NCBI GenBank assembly: GCA_026874595.1
Contig: CM049317.1
Span: 60,486,618-60,550,617 of the forward strand
Direction of reading: 5' to 3'
DNA: 64,000 nt
Source of the DNA: Sipunculus nudus
Lineage: Eukaryota; Annelida; Sipuncula; Golfingiida; Sipunculidae
In this document: piece after piece, positions 1 through 10,768 of the stretch
How the letters are laid out: the number at the start of each line of letters is the position of its first letter
Numbering within the stretch: the stretch's first letter is position 1
Made by a program: the position numbers and the translations under genes
The notes under the pieces: generated by a model
What the model was told of the DNA's origin: nothing
Seen by the model: the letters and a program-made list of their open reading frames with translations, nothing else
Database searches by the model: none

Positions 1-1304
1 TAATAATTTCTCCTGGGTCTCCGAGTCAAGACCAGAAGAAAGACTGAAACTATTTTGTTTTGAGATGGAATATTGGACCCACAAAAAAAGGTTCTTATAT
101 AGTGAGAAAGTGAAAAAATATTAAAACTATTTGTGGAACTTTTCATATCAGTCGGTGCACATCTTAGGAAAACCCCTACCATCTGAAACAAGTCATGTAA
201 TTCAGAATTTGCTCAACCTATGTTTTTCGAAATTTTGTTTTTCAAATTTTATTTTATAATGTGATCATGTCAGGTCTGATATTTCATCTAAGAGATTGTG
301 AAGATTTAAAAATTAATCCAGGATTCTATGACAAAGTGTTGGTACATAACAAATTTCAATTGGATGCATTGAATTTTCAGACACAACACCAACTGGTGAA
401 GGCTTCAAGGGTTGTCTGTTCCGTTCCATGTTTGACAACGTTTACCCCTTCAAGAGGGTCTTCCAGGATCCACGCCCAAATATCATCAAACTGGAACCAA
501 AAGGTAGACACTGATATATACACAACCACACACTCTTATAACAAGAATCCATGCCATTCACGGATGAAAAGTAAACACACACAAACACACATTTTAGAAC
601 TACTTCACCACTAACACATTGGGTATCCATCAGATCTTCTTCGTTTTACTGATGCTTTCGCACGTTTTTTGGTGGTCTGGACACCAGGGCCAAGAATCAG
701 ACCAGTGAGTTGGGTGTCGCAGATTGAAAACTTGGAGCTGGATACACAATAGAATGCCGTGCTCTCATTGGTCTGATTACAATTGTTTGCCCTGCCAGCC
801 TCGATGGTGTGACCTGGATGGTGTGAATCTTGCTATACAAATCAGTGGTTAAAACAAAGTGGTTATAAATGCCCGAGTGAAAAGTTTTCTAAGACATGCA
901 TGCACTATGGGGGAAGGAAACCATGGGAAGTATTTACTCCTAAACTGAAGATGACTTCAGAAATTATTTAAACAAAAATTTGAGCACTTTTGCATGAAGT
1001 CAAAAGACCATACAGCTTTGCTAAATGTTTCCAGCTGCTCAGAATTGTATTCGAGATTACATAGGGAAAAAATAATTATGATTGATTAAACTTCAGTGAA
1101 ATAATGTTGAATTTGAATTTGTCAGTTGATAAGGTGTGAAGCTATATAATCAGTAAACTTTAATTTGTCAACTGTAAATTTAAAAACATTGATTTTAATT
1201 AATATTTTATGGCCAATATATAAGACATTAATGTTTCTTTCTTTCCAAGTTCAGATAATTGGCAATAACAGTGACATAATCAATAAACTCTTACCGATCT
1301 GCAG
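1..1304. other. Upstream intronic or unassigned DNA
   Basis: I see no convincing exon here. The open frame at 261-614 has no recognisable domain, biased composition and no convincing splice signals. By position this is most likely intron of the membrane-protein gene whose penultimate coding exon starts at 1305; its extracellular exons would lie left of the window. Confidence 0.4.
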
Positions 1305-1460
1305 AGAGGATTCGTGAGGATATGTGTGGTTTTGAGGAGGTTACATACTCCCCAGAGCCTCCAGAGTTCCGTCCCACACCCACAATACCTGCCAATGTAA
1401 CTGTAGAATCCGGTGGAGCTCTTGACCAAATGGCTGCTGGTGAAAAGGCTCTGCTCGGAG
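1305..1460 (+). CDS. Penultimate coding exon, neurexin-IV/Caspr-like membrane protein
   Basis: This exon encodes the extracellular stalk just before the membrane. It is preceded by the acceptor 'gatctgcag' and followed by the donor 'ggag|gtaagt'. The reading frame (starting with Arg-Ile-Arg-Glu-Asp-Met-Cys) stays open across the exon, is proline-rich in the middle ([14 protein letters not shown]) and has one N-glycosylation sequon (Asn-Val-Thr). It ends in phase 1: the final G joins 'cc' of the exon at 7665 to make an Ala codon, so the frame continues without a break into the transmembrane segment. The acceptor could instead be two bases further on (1307), because the sequence there is 'agagagg'. 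The stalk itself has no recognised domain; the family call comes from the last exon. Laminin-G, EGF or discoidin exons, if present, lie outside the window. Confidence 0.72.
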
Positions 1461-1894
1461 GTAAGTCTGCCTGTGACCTGTCTGCTGCTTTGTAGCTATG
1501 CTTCTGTAAGTCGTTAAGTATAGTAGTCACTTTGTATAAAAACTTTATTTGAATCCTTTGTCAGCTTATGATGAAGGAGCTCATTCCTTTATTCACTACT
1601 CAGAGTATTGGATAGAGGCTTGATATTACTTATTTGTGGACTATTATTGGTGAAAGATTGGGCTAAATTTCCTGTGACACTGTGACGATAACCCTCTGCA
1701 AGGGCAGGTACAGGATCTCGGGGGGGGGGGGGGAGTCAACACCCTGGCACGTTAAAACAAGGTGTACTGGGAGTGCTGGAAGACTTTACACCTAACCCTT
1801 GCATGCAGATTTAAAAAAGAGGAAAATTATTTGGAAAAAAAATCTGACACAGCTTTTTGATAATAAGTGTTTTAAAATTCTGTTTCCCAGATTT

Positions 1895-2027
1895 TTAAGT
1901 AAAAACAGTGGGAGCATGTGCCCCTTCTAAATCCACCCCTGCTCTTCTTTGGTGATGGCTGTAGGACCTGATATCATCAGCCCAGTTAATCAGCCTTGTG
2001 AAAAATAATAAGGCCAAAAAAAAAATA
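1895..2027. other. Unassigned intronic stretch before the MITE
   Basis: Low-complexity AT-rich sequence with a short open frame on the minus strand but no splice context. It is included only to mark the left flank of the MITE at 2028. Confidence 0.3.
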
Positions 2028-2345
2028 AAAGGTATGGTTCTCAGGCACTGCCCCCTTGAATTTTTAACCCCCGCATCAAAAATTTTTATTATGATTTTCA
2101 ATAGAACTTACCAATTTTGTGCTCCAGCCACTGGGACATTTCTTTCAAAAAGATAAAATCATACAATTTTGATAAAATTTCCTTTGTTATGTAGTGCTTT
2201 TACTTGTTTAGCAAAATAAGTCTGTTATTTTCATGTTTTTGTCTTATCATTTGACATTTTCATTGAAACATACAAAAAAAATAAAAGATAAAAAAACGCC
2301 TGCCCGCATTAATTTCTGAAAAAAGTGCCTGAGAACCAAACCTTT
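2028..2345. mobile_element. Short TIR element (MITE), copy 1
   Basis: The left end reads 'aaaggtatggttctcaggca' and the right end is its near-perfect inverse, 'gtgcctgagaaccaaacctt', giving terminal inverted repeats of about 21 bp around some 318 bp. The interior is non-coding and AT-rich. A related copy with the same termini lies at 31269-31544. Internal blocks such as 'atacaattttgataa' and 'atttcctttg' match between the two, so this is a family and not a chance palindrome. The flanks are A/T runs, so the target-site duplication cannot be read. No transposase is present, so it must be mobilised in trans. The superfamily is not determined. Confidence 0.75.
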
Positions 2346-2744
2346 TTTTTTTTTTGCGTAAGTATTTGATTTTAAAGGGATTGTAAAAGAAATGTACCAA
2401 AAATTTGCCCTTAAAGGGAAAGGTGTCCTTGCACCACAGGTTATATCATTTGGTTAATGTTATCAAACATGGTTTCCTTTCATATTAACCTGTTTTGTGT
2501 TTCAGTGTGTTTCATTTATGTTGACTAATACTTTAACATTCCAGTTCTAGAGATGTAGAGTTATAGGTTGCACGGTTAGAATATCTGTATGGTGTAAGTT
2601 ACACAGCTTCACAGTGACTGATTGGTTTTAATAGGATATGGTGGTAACCTGACTTGGTAGGTGTTGGGATGTCTTGCATGGTGCTTTCTTCATGACCAGG
2701 AGTCTTCCTTGTTGCATTCTGACATGTAATAATGTATGGCAGTC

Positions 2745-3170
2745 TCCAGCTTGGAAGCCTGGCACAGAGCATGCTGGGAATTCTGAAGCATGATACTTCA
2801 AGGAATGCTGGCATTTTGCATATTTTGAATCCTGGCAGGGTGCATGTTAAAAGCTGGCACCTGGTATGTTGGGAAGCCTGGTACTGGCCATGTTCAAGCC
2901 TGGTTCAGTGAATGCTGGAAAGTGTGACCTGCTGGGCATGCTTGGAAACCTGACACAGTGCATGCTGGGAAGTCAACACACTGGGCATGCTGGGAAGTAC
3001 AATACACTGGGCTTGCTGGGAAGCCTTTCACAGTGCATGCTTGGAGGTGTGACACACTGGGTATTCTGGGAAGCCTTTCACAGTGCATGCTGGGAATCCT
3101 AGCACAGTGGACAGTTTGGATCATGTTACAATGCATGCTGGGAAGCCTCAAATGATGCATGCTTGAAAGC
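2745..3170. repeat. Degenerate 25-bp minisatellite, 'gcatgctgggaag' core
   Basis: About ten variants of a unit close to 'catgctgggaagcctgacacagtg' are arranged head to tail. The core GCATGCTGGGAA recurs at about 2768, 2958, 2985, 3086 and 3132, with more diverged units between. The long apparent ORFs on both strands here come from the repeat period and are not genes. The reverse complement of the core, TTCCCAGCATGC, resembles the vertebrate ZNF143/SBS promoter motif (see findings). Confidence 0.85.
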
Positions 3171-6100
3171 CTTACCACAAAAACTATGCATATTCTTGCA
3201 ACGTGGATGTTCTGTATGTATCAGGCAGGCTTTTGATATCCTAGACCTATAGAGGAAGTACTATAAGAACATTTGTATTATAACAAATAAAGACTTGAAC
3301 AAAGACAGTGATGAGAGATCACAGTTGATATAAGGATAGTATCATCATCTTCTTCTGCTTTGGAAAAATGTGGCACAACCATTAATGCCTGGTTTCTCCC
3401 TCCACACAGAAAGTCAGTATATAACCAAATATAACCTGCTTTGGTTTTATTTTGGAAATTCCGTTGTCCTAGGTTGATTGCGTTTCACATCTTACGTACT
3501 CCAGCTGCCAGGGTTTATTTAAGGAGCATCCCCCTCTTAGATTTATGGTCTTCCATGGCTGATGAACTCCATCTGTTCAACAATCTGACCCATAGCTGGT
3601 TCTTGATTGATGGAGGATAGGGTCTGTCCTTAACTTCACATCTCTGAGGGCCTAGCTCCTGTGAGAGGTCCCCTGTAATTTAGCCTGGGGCGGCCAAGTA
3701 CACAATGGATGTGTAATGTCTCAAAGAGACACTGCAGGAGGTTAAGTGGTTTAGAGGCTTTGTAATGTTGGGACAGACATGTATGCACTCAGCTGTCTTT
3801 TGGGGGAAGCTACACAGTTGTACCAACTGAAAGAGAGGTGTAAACATTATCTGTGCAACTTCAATAGGTGATCTCCTTTGTGGCTAAACCACACACTACA
3901 CAAAGGATATATAGGAATACATGTTGGAACCATCTTTGTGAACTCACTACTAGGGCTGAAAGGAGTACTTGAGTACTCGAGTCCGGGTTCACTTTTTCAG
4001 GCGTATTGTTTTAATTAAGCTTTCACAAGGGCTCACCATTGGTGTTTGCTGTATTGGTCTACTTTCCAAAAATGCCTGCTGAAATGAGCGTTAAGCCTGG
4101 TGCCCAGCTTAATAAATAGCTCTGCTGGTGTCTGTATATTATCAGGGAACAAGTCCCCAATTACTTAGGTCAGGGATGATTGTAAGGTAATTAATAACTC
4201 ACAAGACTTTATTTTGCAAACGGGTTATCCCAGTATCTATCTGTTAGTTTGTAGGGCTCAAGATATTTTTACTTTAATATTAAGCTTAAGACATAAGAAA
4301 ATGGTAAATATCACCAGGGGAGATAATTTAAATCGAAATTTCAGGTTAGAGGTGAACATGTAAATTTAATGAATGTTTAGCTTGGGACAGGATGAATTAA
4401 CTTTAAAGAATGTGTTGAGGTTACACAAGTTCACCTCTTAACTAGAATACACACACCAAATGTTAATAACAAGAGATAAATATTTCACAAAACTTTCTGT
4501 CTTGTTTGGAGTTTAACAGATTTTTCAAATATCAGACCAGAATGCTTGTATTTAACCACAAAATAGTCTCCATTGATGGGGGGGGGGGGGGGGTTATCAT
4601 TGGTCATTCAATATCCATGCCTGAGGGGAAAAATAATACCACTTTTTACATTATGTTTTATCTGTATTTAAATACATATGAAAAGAAATGTAAAACTAGA
4701 TGTATGCATTCACAAAGCAATTACTGGAAGCAAGGAACTACTGATTGATGTACTCAAAACTTTGTGGATAGGTGGGACATATATCAGGGAAGAACTCATA
4801 AATATTGAGGTTGAATTCAGATAAATTATTGGATCCATTAGGTTTTGTTTTGTCTATGCTCTGGAATGTATTCTACTGAATTCTTCAGTTTTACCCTGCA
4901 TCATAGTTTCAACCTGTGGCCTTGCATATGTTCTCTAGATATCTTGTGGAAACACAGACTCACAGACACAAGTAAAACAACAATACTAGGCTGTGCACCA
5001 GGCAGCATTAAATGGTGGTTTCTTTGGTCTGAAATCTTGATTATAAATATTAAACACTAATAGGTGACTTGTACAGTATGAGGGTCACTAATCTTAACTG
5101 TGGTCATTTCTTTCCACTAATCATCCATCATCTTTTAGTTTAGACTAATATGATATCAAAGGGGACACTTTACTAAACCAGTAAATGTAGTGATAATGTA
5201 ATTTTACAATTTCTTCCTTCCTAAAAATATTTAAGATTCTCTTTCAACTTTGGACCAGAATATTGAATAAAAGGCATTTTATGTAATTTTATGATATAAT
5301 AATTTAGATATTCCTCCTGTAAATTTTAAAAAATAATTGTTATTTCTGTTTGTCCCCTATAAATCTTACCTGAATGCATATTGCATGGTTCAATATATAA
5401 TTCAGAAACAGTGATCTTAAATGGAATTCTGGACTAGGAATATAATGTAATATTAGGTAAACGTGGACACTGTTAATTACCTGCACTTTTGGGAGCGCTA
5501 TAGCATGGTAAATTCTGCATAACTGAAACCGCATTGTTGAGATACACTGTATCTCTTGAGATACACTGTATCTCTAATCATATTTTTGGCAAATTTAAAT
5601 TGGTACATTACATTACTGTCTGAGGTTTTGAGAAATGTTATGCACAATTCAAGTTTAATATATACTGGGACATTCTTTTGGTTTCAGTAAATCAACTAAA
5701 TGTTTTTATGGCAATTAACAATAACAATCCCTTTTGTCAGCTGAAATATATTTTTTAGGCTAACAAATACATGTATTTTTTCTGTTCCTGTTTCAGTATT
5801 CTAGTTGACCTTTTTGCATAAGGGCACTCCTCCTTGTTCCTCAAATTGGGGTTAGTTGTACTTACAATAAAAATTATCGTAAAAAAATTATAAAAGTAAA
5901 GGACAGTGCTAATTCTATTAATGCCTAGTCCTTCCTGTAGATTTCAGCACCAGTGAATAGCAAAAACAAATTATCCCTTATTAGTTAATATTTTGAAACA
6001 ACTTGTCAACAAAATTTCCTCTAGATCACTTACTTTCTTTTTAAAGATTTTGTTTATAAATCAACAGACATGCAAAAGTGATAATTGATTGGATAACTTT

Positions 6101-7664
6101 CTTTATATATTGGGATGAATTTAATAAATAAATTTTTAAATTATGAAATTTATCACAGAATGCACTAAAAAAAGTGAGAATGTTAATAGAATACAGAATA
6201 ACTGGTGGTGTAACCTGTCAGTTAAATTGACTTCATATTTGAAAAGAATTAAAACAAAATTAAATCAGGATTTATTGTATAGCTTTAAATTGAAAGCCAG
6301 GTTTCAGTTAGGTGGAACTTGCTGCCATAGCTACTCCCTGTTTAATCCTGATATGGCATGGTTTTGGGGTATGTAATCTGAATCAGTGATTGCATACCAA
6401 TCAGCCTATTTTGCAGACACCAATTACACCAGCTCCAATATGTCTAAGCCTCGGATATTCATTTACCGGGACTGTACCTGGCTGACCAGCTTGGCCATCA
6501 GGTAATCAAACCCTTGGGCATGTTCTATTTATAGCAACAGTGTACCTATAATAGGCTATATAATATATCTGAGTGTTTGAGTGGACTCGGACAGTGTGGT
6601 ATGTAGTTAGTATATATAGGGTTTCAATTATGAAGAGAGAATGACAATTAATTATCAAAAATAGGAACTTTCGATTGTAATCCAGCTACAGTTGAGACAG
6701 TAGATCTCCTTGTTACATTTTGACTTATATTTCAGTTTTACTGTTACCAATAAGTTTCCTATATTTAATATGTGTGCTTCAAGTGGTCAGTACACACTTT
6801 CCTTTTATAGTATTTTAAAATCAAGAAAACAGTCTGTTGTTCATCTCATTCTCTGGTAAAACCATAGTTCGCACCACCATCAACAGATGGCAGCATTGTG
6901 GTTCAGTGATCAGAAAATTTATTTTCCATGTGCAAAAGGTTTACCCTTCTTGATCTTTCAACACCTGCTTTACAATGCAAACACCTGCTGTATAAAATTG
7001 ATAAAAACATACAATTATTGGATGACAGTCTAACAAATTACTATGTGTATCCCGTTTCTTGTGAGATGGTATTGCCAGCAATACCTCCTGTTTGTTGAAC
7101 AGTCACTCACTGTTGGTTATCAAGCATTGTGCTTCAGCCCAAGGGCCATATAATTTTGGAGTTTTCACGCTGCACATGCACTAAACAGTTACACCCAGTC
7201 TGCTTTGAAAATGTTAATATTAGGATTTAAAATGGTTTTGAAAATATGTATGGACAACATTTTGCTCGTTGTCAATGTTAAACATTATTTAGTTGTTGTA
7301 TGAAAGGGTCAAACTAAGCAAAAAGGTTTGGTTAGGATGATGGCATTGCTGTTATGAAGGTTTGTTCTCATTGCAAGTCCATGGTATGTATGGTAATGTG
7401 ACTGACTGTCAGGCCACATGACCAATCAACTGTCACAGTTTTGTCACATGACTTTTCTACTTTTAAATACTTTTCATTCAATTAGCAATCCAGTGCAACA
7501 GGTACGTCACATGACCAAATAACTGGGACAGTAAATTCTTATCTTCAATTAGCATTGATAGTTTGGTCATGTGACCAGTATGTTGCGTCTAGTTAATCAC
7601 AGGTGTGGAAGTGATAGATGTACATCATTACTAATCTAACATGCCTACATTTATGTCTTTTCAG

Positions 7665-7864
7665 CCATTTTAGCGGTGGTCTGTTTGGTGCTTATTGGTT
7701 TGGCGTTCTTACTTGGGCGATACTTCACACAAAGGCGACACAAGGGTGACTACCTAACACATGAAGCCAAGGATGCTGAGTATTACGATAACCCTGACTA
7801 TGTGATAGCAGCAGGAACATCAGGACAGCCAGATGTACAGAAAAAGAAAGAATATTTCATATAG
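7665..7864 (+). CDS. Last coding exon: TM helix, 4.1-binding tail, PDZ ligand
   Basis: The exon starts after 'ctttttcag'-type acceptor sequence at 7661-7664 and ends at TAG (7862-7864). It encodes a hydrophobic helix (AILAVVCLVLIGLAFLLG) and a cytoplasmic tail of about 48 residues. The tail begins RYFTQRRHKGDYLTHEAK, the conserved protein 4.1/Coracle FERM-binding motif of Caspr, neurexin-IV and glycophorin C. It ends KKKEYFI, a class II PDZ ligand of the type bound by MPP/p55 scaffolds. In known relatives these motifs tether an adhesion molecule to the spectrin-actin cortex at septate or paranodal junctions. Odd here is YDNPDY in mid-tail, a YxNPxY match that I do not recall from vertebrate Caspr proteins. 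Neurexin-IV/Caspr is the likeliest identity, with a shorter glycophorin-C/syndecan-like protein as the alternative; upstream exons would decide. Confidence 0.8.
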
Positions 7865-8400
7865 ATATTTTTACTATGTTAATATTATATGAATCTTTTG
7901 TACAAAGCCCTGTGTACGATATCCCAGTATGTGTACTTCATATTTTTTTAACTAATATGCAAATTGCACACTTTTAAAATCAAACTTGCCAATTGTCTGA
8001 ACATGTGTGATTATAATTTTACATTCGCTTGTAGATAAGATACAATTCATGATCAGTTGATCAGGGTATTGTTTAATGTACATATCCAATATTTCTGCAG
8101 GCATTACTTTTCTGCAGTGGACCTGCTTTTGGGTCTGCCATGTGTAAGAAACAAGAATGTATATATTTCTGTGCTACATAGATGTATAGTTACAAAGAGT
8201 TCCATTGATAACAGCTTTATAGTGGTAAAGCTGGCGTTTATTCAGGATCTTTATTCACTAAAACAACTACACATATCACGCTTATGCAGTTCAGGTTTTG
8301 GTGGGAGTCGCTTAGATTTGCATTAAAGGGAATTGAACCATTCCATTGCTTTTACTTGATGAAGATTAGTATATGATTATGATTAGTATATGATTATGAT
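7865..8400 (+). other. Probable 3' UTR start
   Basis: This AT-rich sequence directly follows the TAG stop and should begin the 3' untranslated region. The 89-codon frame at 8057-8326 lacks any domain or promoter signal and is probably UTR. Candidate AATAAA signals lie beyond, near 8485 (inside a transposon), 8628 and 10447; which is used cannot be told from sequence. Confidence 0.5.
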
Positions 8401-8816
8401 TAGGGCTGTAACAGTCCATTTATGTGCAGATTCATTGAGGTACAAAGTCGTATATTGATTCCGTATTTTGATTGTTGTCTCTGTATCAATAAATGGATCA
8501 TAAGGGGTCATGCAGTGTAAAGTTATTTCAGACATAATTTCTTAACCTTTTTTCAAGACATACAAGAAAAAATGCATCGCCAAAAAACAGGTTTGAAGGC
8601 ATCTGAGTACCTAATTATTTGGAAATAAATTATTTTTTGGCTTGAAATTATTAGTAATAAATTTGTAAGAGAAAATATGAGAAATGTTATCTTTTAAAGA
8701 AGAAGAAGGATTTTGAATCTTCAGGATACCTTATATATATATCATATCACATATCATCCACAGGGAGGTATAGTGATATTGACAGTATTGTGAGATAATG
8801 TATTGTTACAACCCTT
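8401..8816. mobile_element. Non-autonomous hAT-type transposon, 8-bp TSD
   Basis: The left end is 'tagggctgtaacagtcc' and the right end 'gtattgttacaaccctt', imperfect terminal inverted repeats of the hAT 'agggctgtaac' kind. It is flanked on both sides by the identical 8-mer attatgat (8393-8400 and 8817-8824), the TSD length typical of hAT elements. The 416-bp interior has no transposase frame. It lies just downstream of the membrane-protein stop codon and may be transcribed in its 3' UTR. Confidence 0.78.
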
Positions 8817-9962
8817 ATTATGATTCATTTTACTTGCCATAATTTGCACCACAACCAACCAAGGAAGAGAAAGAGAGCTTTGAAGAAGAATATTTACAGT
8901 ATTAAAATAGGTGCACAGCATGTTTATTCGACAAATTCAATTACTGCCAAATTTTGTCAGTAATAGTATCCTGCAATGTTATATGCTTTCATGGATTATA
9001 TACCTAACTTTATGCCAGTCTGCCAATATAGGTAATGCATTCCACATGAACCACACTTATTAACCCACCATTATTCTGAGAGGGATAAAGACAATGTTAT
9101 TAATTGGTGACCTATGGTATTTAAAGACATGACAGGGCTTAACAATAATTGGGGTAGGGTAACCAAAAGTAGGCAAAGTTTGACAAGCAGGTCTACCATA
9201 AACCTAGTAAAAATGTAATAAATAACAATTTCATGTAAAAAAAACAGGTGGATACAAGTTGATGGAAAGGACTAGAATCTTGTTTATAGAGCAAATTATA
9301 CGGTTTGCTTGGTAGGTGGGTTCACAGTACATGCAGAGTGACCTAGGCTGATTAGATTGTCTATATAATGGTTCAGTTCATGTATAAAAAGAAATTACAG
9401 AAAATTATTATTTTCACTTGCATTTTCACATTATGATAACATATATGCAGACCTCTATATTACATTCTGTGCCATTCCATAGATGACAAGGGACTTCTGT
9501 TTTAATAGAGAAGATTTGAATGAACAATTGTGTTGCGTTATCGTGCGTGTGTAAAAGTCTAATCTTGAATGTAGATCACTTGTTCACATATTTTAAGAAT
9601 ATCCAGCCCATGTCTGTTGTAGTCTGTTGTTTGATTGATATATTTTTAAAGACTGAAATAGCACTTGTATCAAGATATACAGGGTTTTAGTATGTCATGG
9701 GATGATTGACATTATATATGCGCCATGAAAAAAAAATGTTAAATGTTTTACACCAGTCTACAATGATCTGGGCATTTAAGGTAATATTAGTTGGAACCAG
9801 TCTACTGGTTTAAAGGCATAGTAATGAGGAGATATTTATATAGCACAGTGCCCGTCTAATGACATCCAGTGATTCCTAATGTAATATTATTCTGTTTGTA
9901 CTGAGCATTCCAGCTTCTTGTTTGATATATTTATATTTATTAGGTTTTGTGTTAATAATAAC

Positions 9963-9964
<2 letters not shown>

Positions 9965-10002
<38 letters not shown>
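9965..10002. repeat. (TC)n microsatellite
   Basis: About 19 uninterrupted TC dinucleotides. The adjacent minus-strand frame rich in Arg-Glu is an artefact of this repeat. Confidence 0.97.
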
Positions 10003-10005
<3 letters not shown>

Positions 10006-10696
10006 TAAAGGTTACATTCCGAGATAACACATCTCTTATTGTATTGATTTTATTCTGAAACTCCATATGTGCAATACCGGAGATGGAAAGTAGTAATCTA
10101 CAAAGAACGAATGTAGTAATTGACGTGGCGGACAAAATTTGCCACTCTCCTGTCTGTGGCATTTGTTAAATACCACTAAAAAATGTGATTTACTGTTAAA
10201 ACCGCAGACCATTTGTATATATTTGCATATCAGCTTCTTAGTGGGACCATTTATGTATAAATTTATGGTATCTATATATATATATAGCCTTTTTCTAAGT
10301 TCTTGAAAGATTTTATACACAATCTAAATGGTTATATTTTTATGTAAATGTCGGTGTATCCCGTACTGGTTCCACAGTTGGAGTCTTGTCAAAGCTGATT
10401 ACATTTTTGTCGACGGCAGGTAGCAGTATGTACAGGAAATATAATTGTAATAAATCAGCTACTTTTTTTATATTGACTTTTTAGTGTTGCATATATTTTT
10501 TTAAGCTGGATACCTGCCCCTTCACATACACCTAGCTTTATTCTTCATCCGGGGTTAAATCAAGGGGCCAAGGACCTAAAGCTCATCAGGGAATGTTTTG
10601 AATATTACACAACAAATATCCTATAAAAGCAAGCAGTTTACGACAAGAAAAGACGATGCATTGTCGGACAAGAGTACAGTACTGTTGGCTTATAGC

Positions 10697-10768
10697 AAAA
10701 TATTGAAAATTATACTCCAGCATTTGGAGAAAATATTGAAAATTATTCTCCACAATTTGGAGAAACTG
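10697..10768. repeat. Tandem duplication of about 36 bp
   Basis: Two adjacent copies of a unit beginning 'atattgaaaattatactcca' and ending 'atttggagaaa', differing at a few positions. No coding or regulatory role is evident. Confidence 0.8.

Larger units (their letters stand above)
1461..7664 (+). other. Intron between the last two coding exons
   Basis: This 6.2-kb intron has a GT donor (gtaagt) and a pyrimidine-rich acceptor (ttatgtcttttcag). It contains a poly-G run near 1720, a MITE (2028-2345), a 25-bp minisatellite (about 2745-3170) and a second poly-G run near 4580. A hAT-like 'tagggctgaaaggagtact' fragment lies near 3953 and a near-palindromic 19-bp tandem pair near 5538-5575. Four TCACATGA-type palindromes occur at about 7400-7575. 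A possible extra exon at 6415-6499 is described under findings. The rest is AT-rich with no gene signal. Confidence 0.65.

Noticed and set aside
261-614. 117-codon plus-strand frame
   Set aside because: No domain, no conserved motif, and a His/Thr/Asn-rich low-complexity end. There is no evidence of splicing into the exon at 1305.
2866-3178. Long frames on both strands at the minisatellite
   Set aside because: They result from the tandem repeat period and lack start or splice logic.
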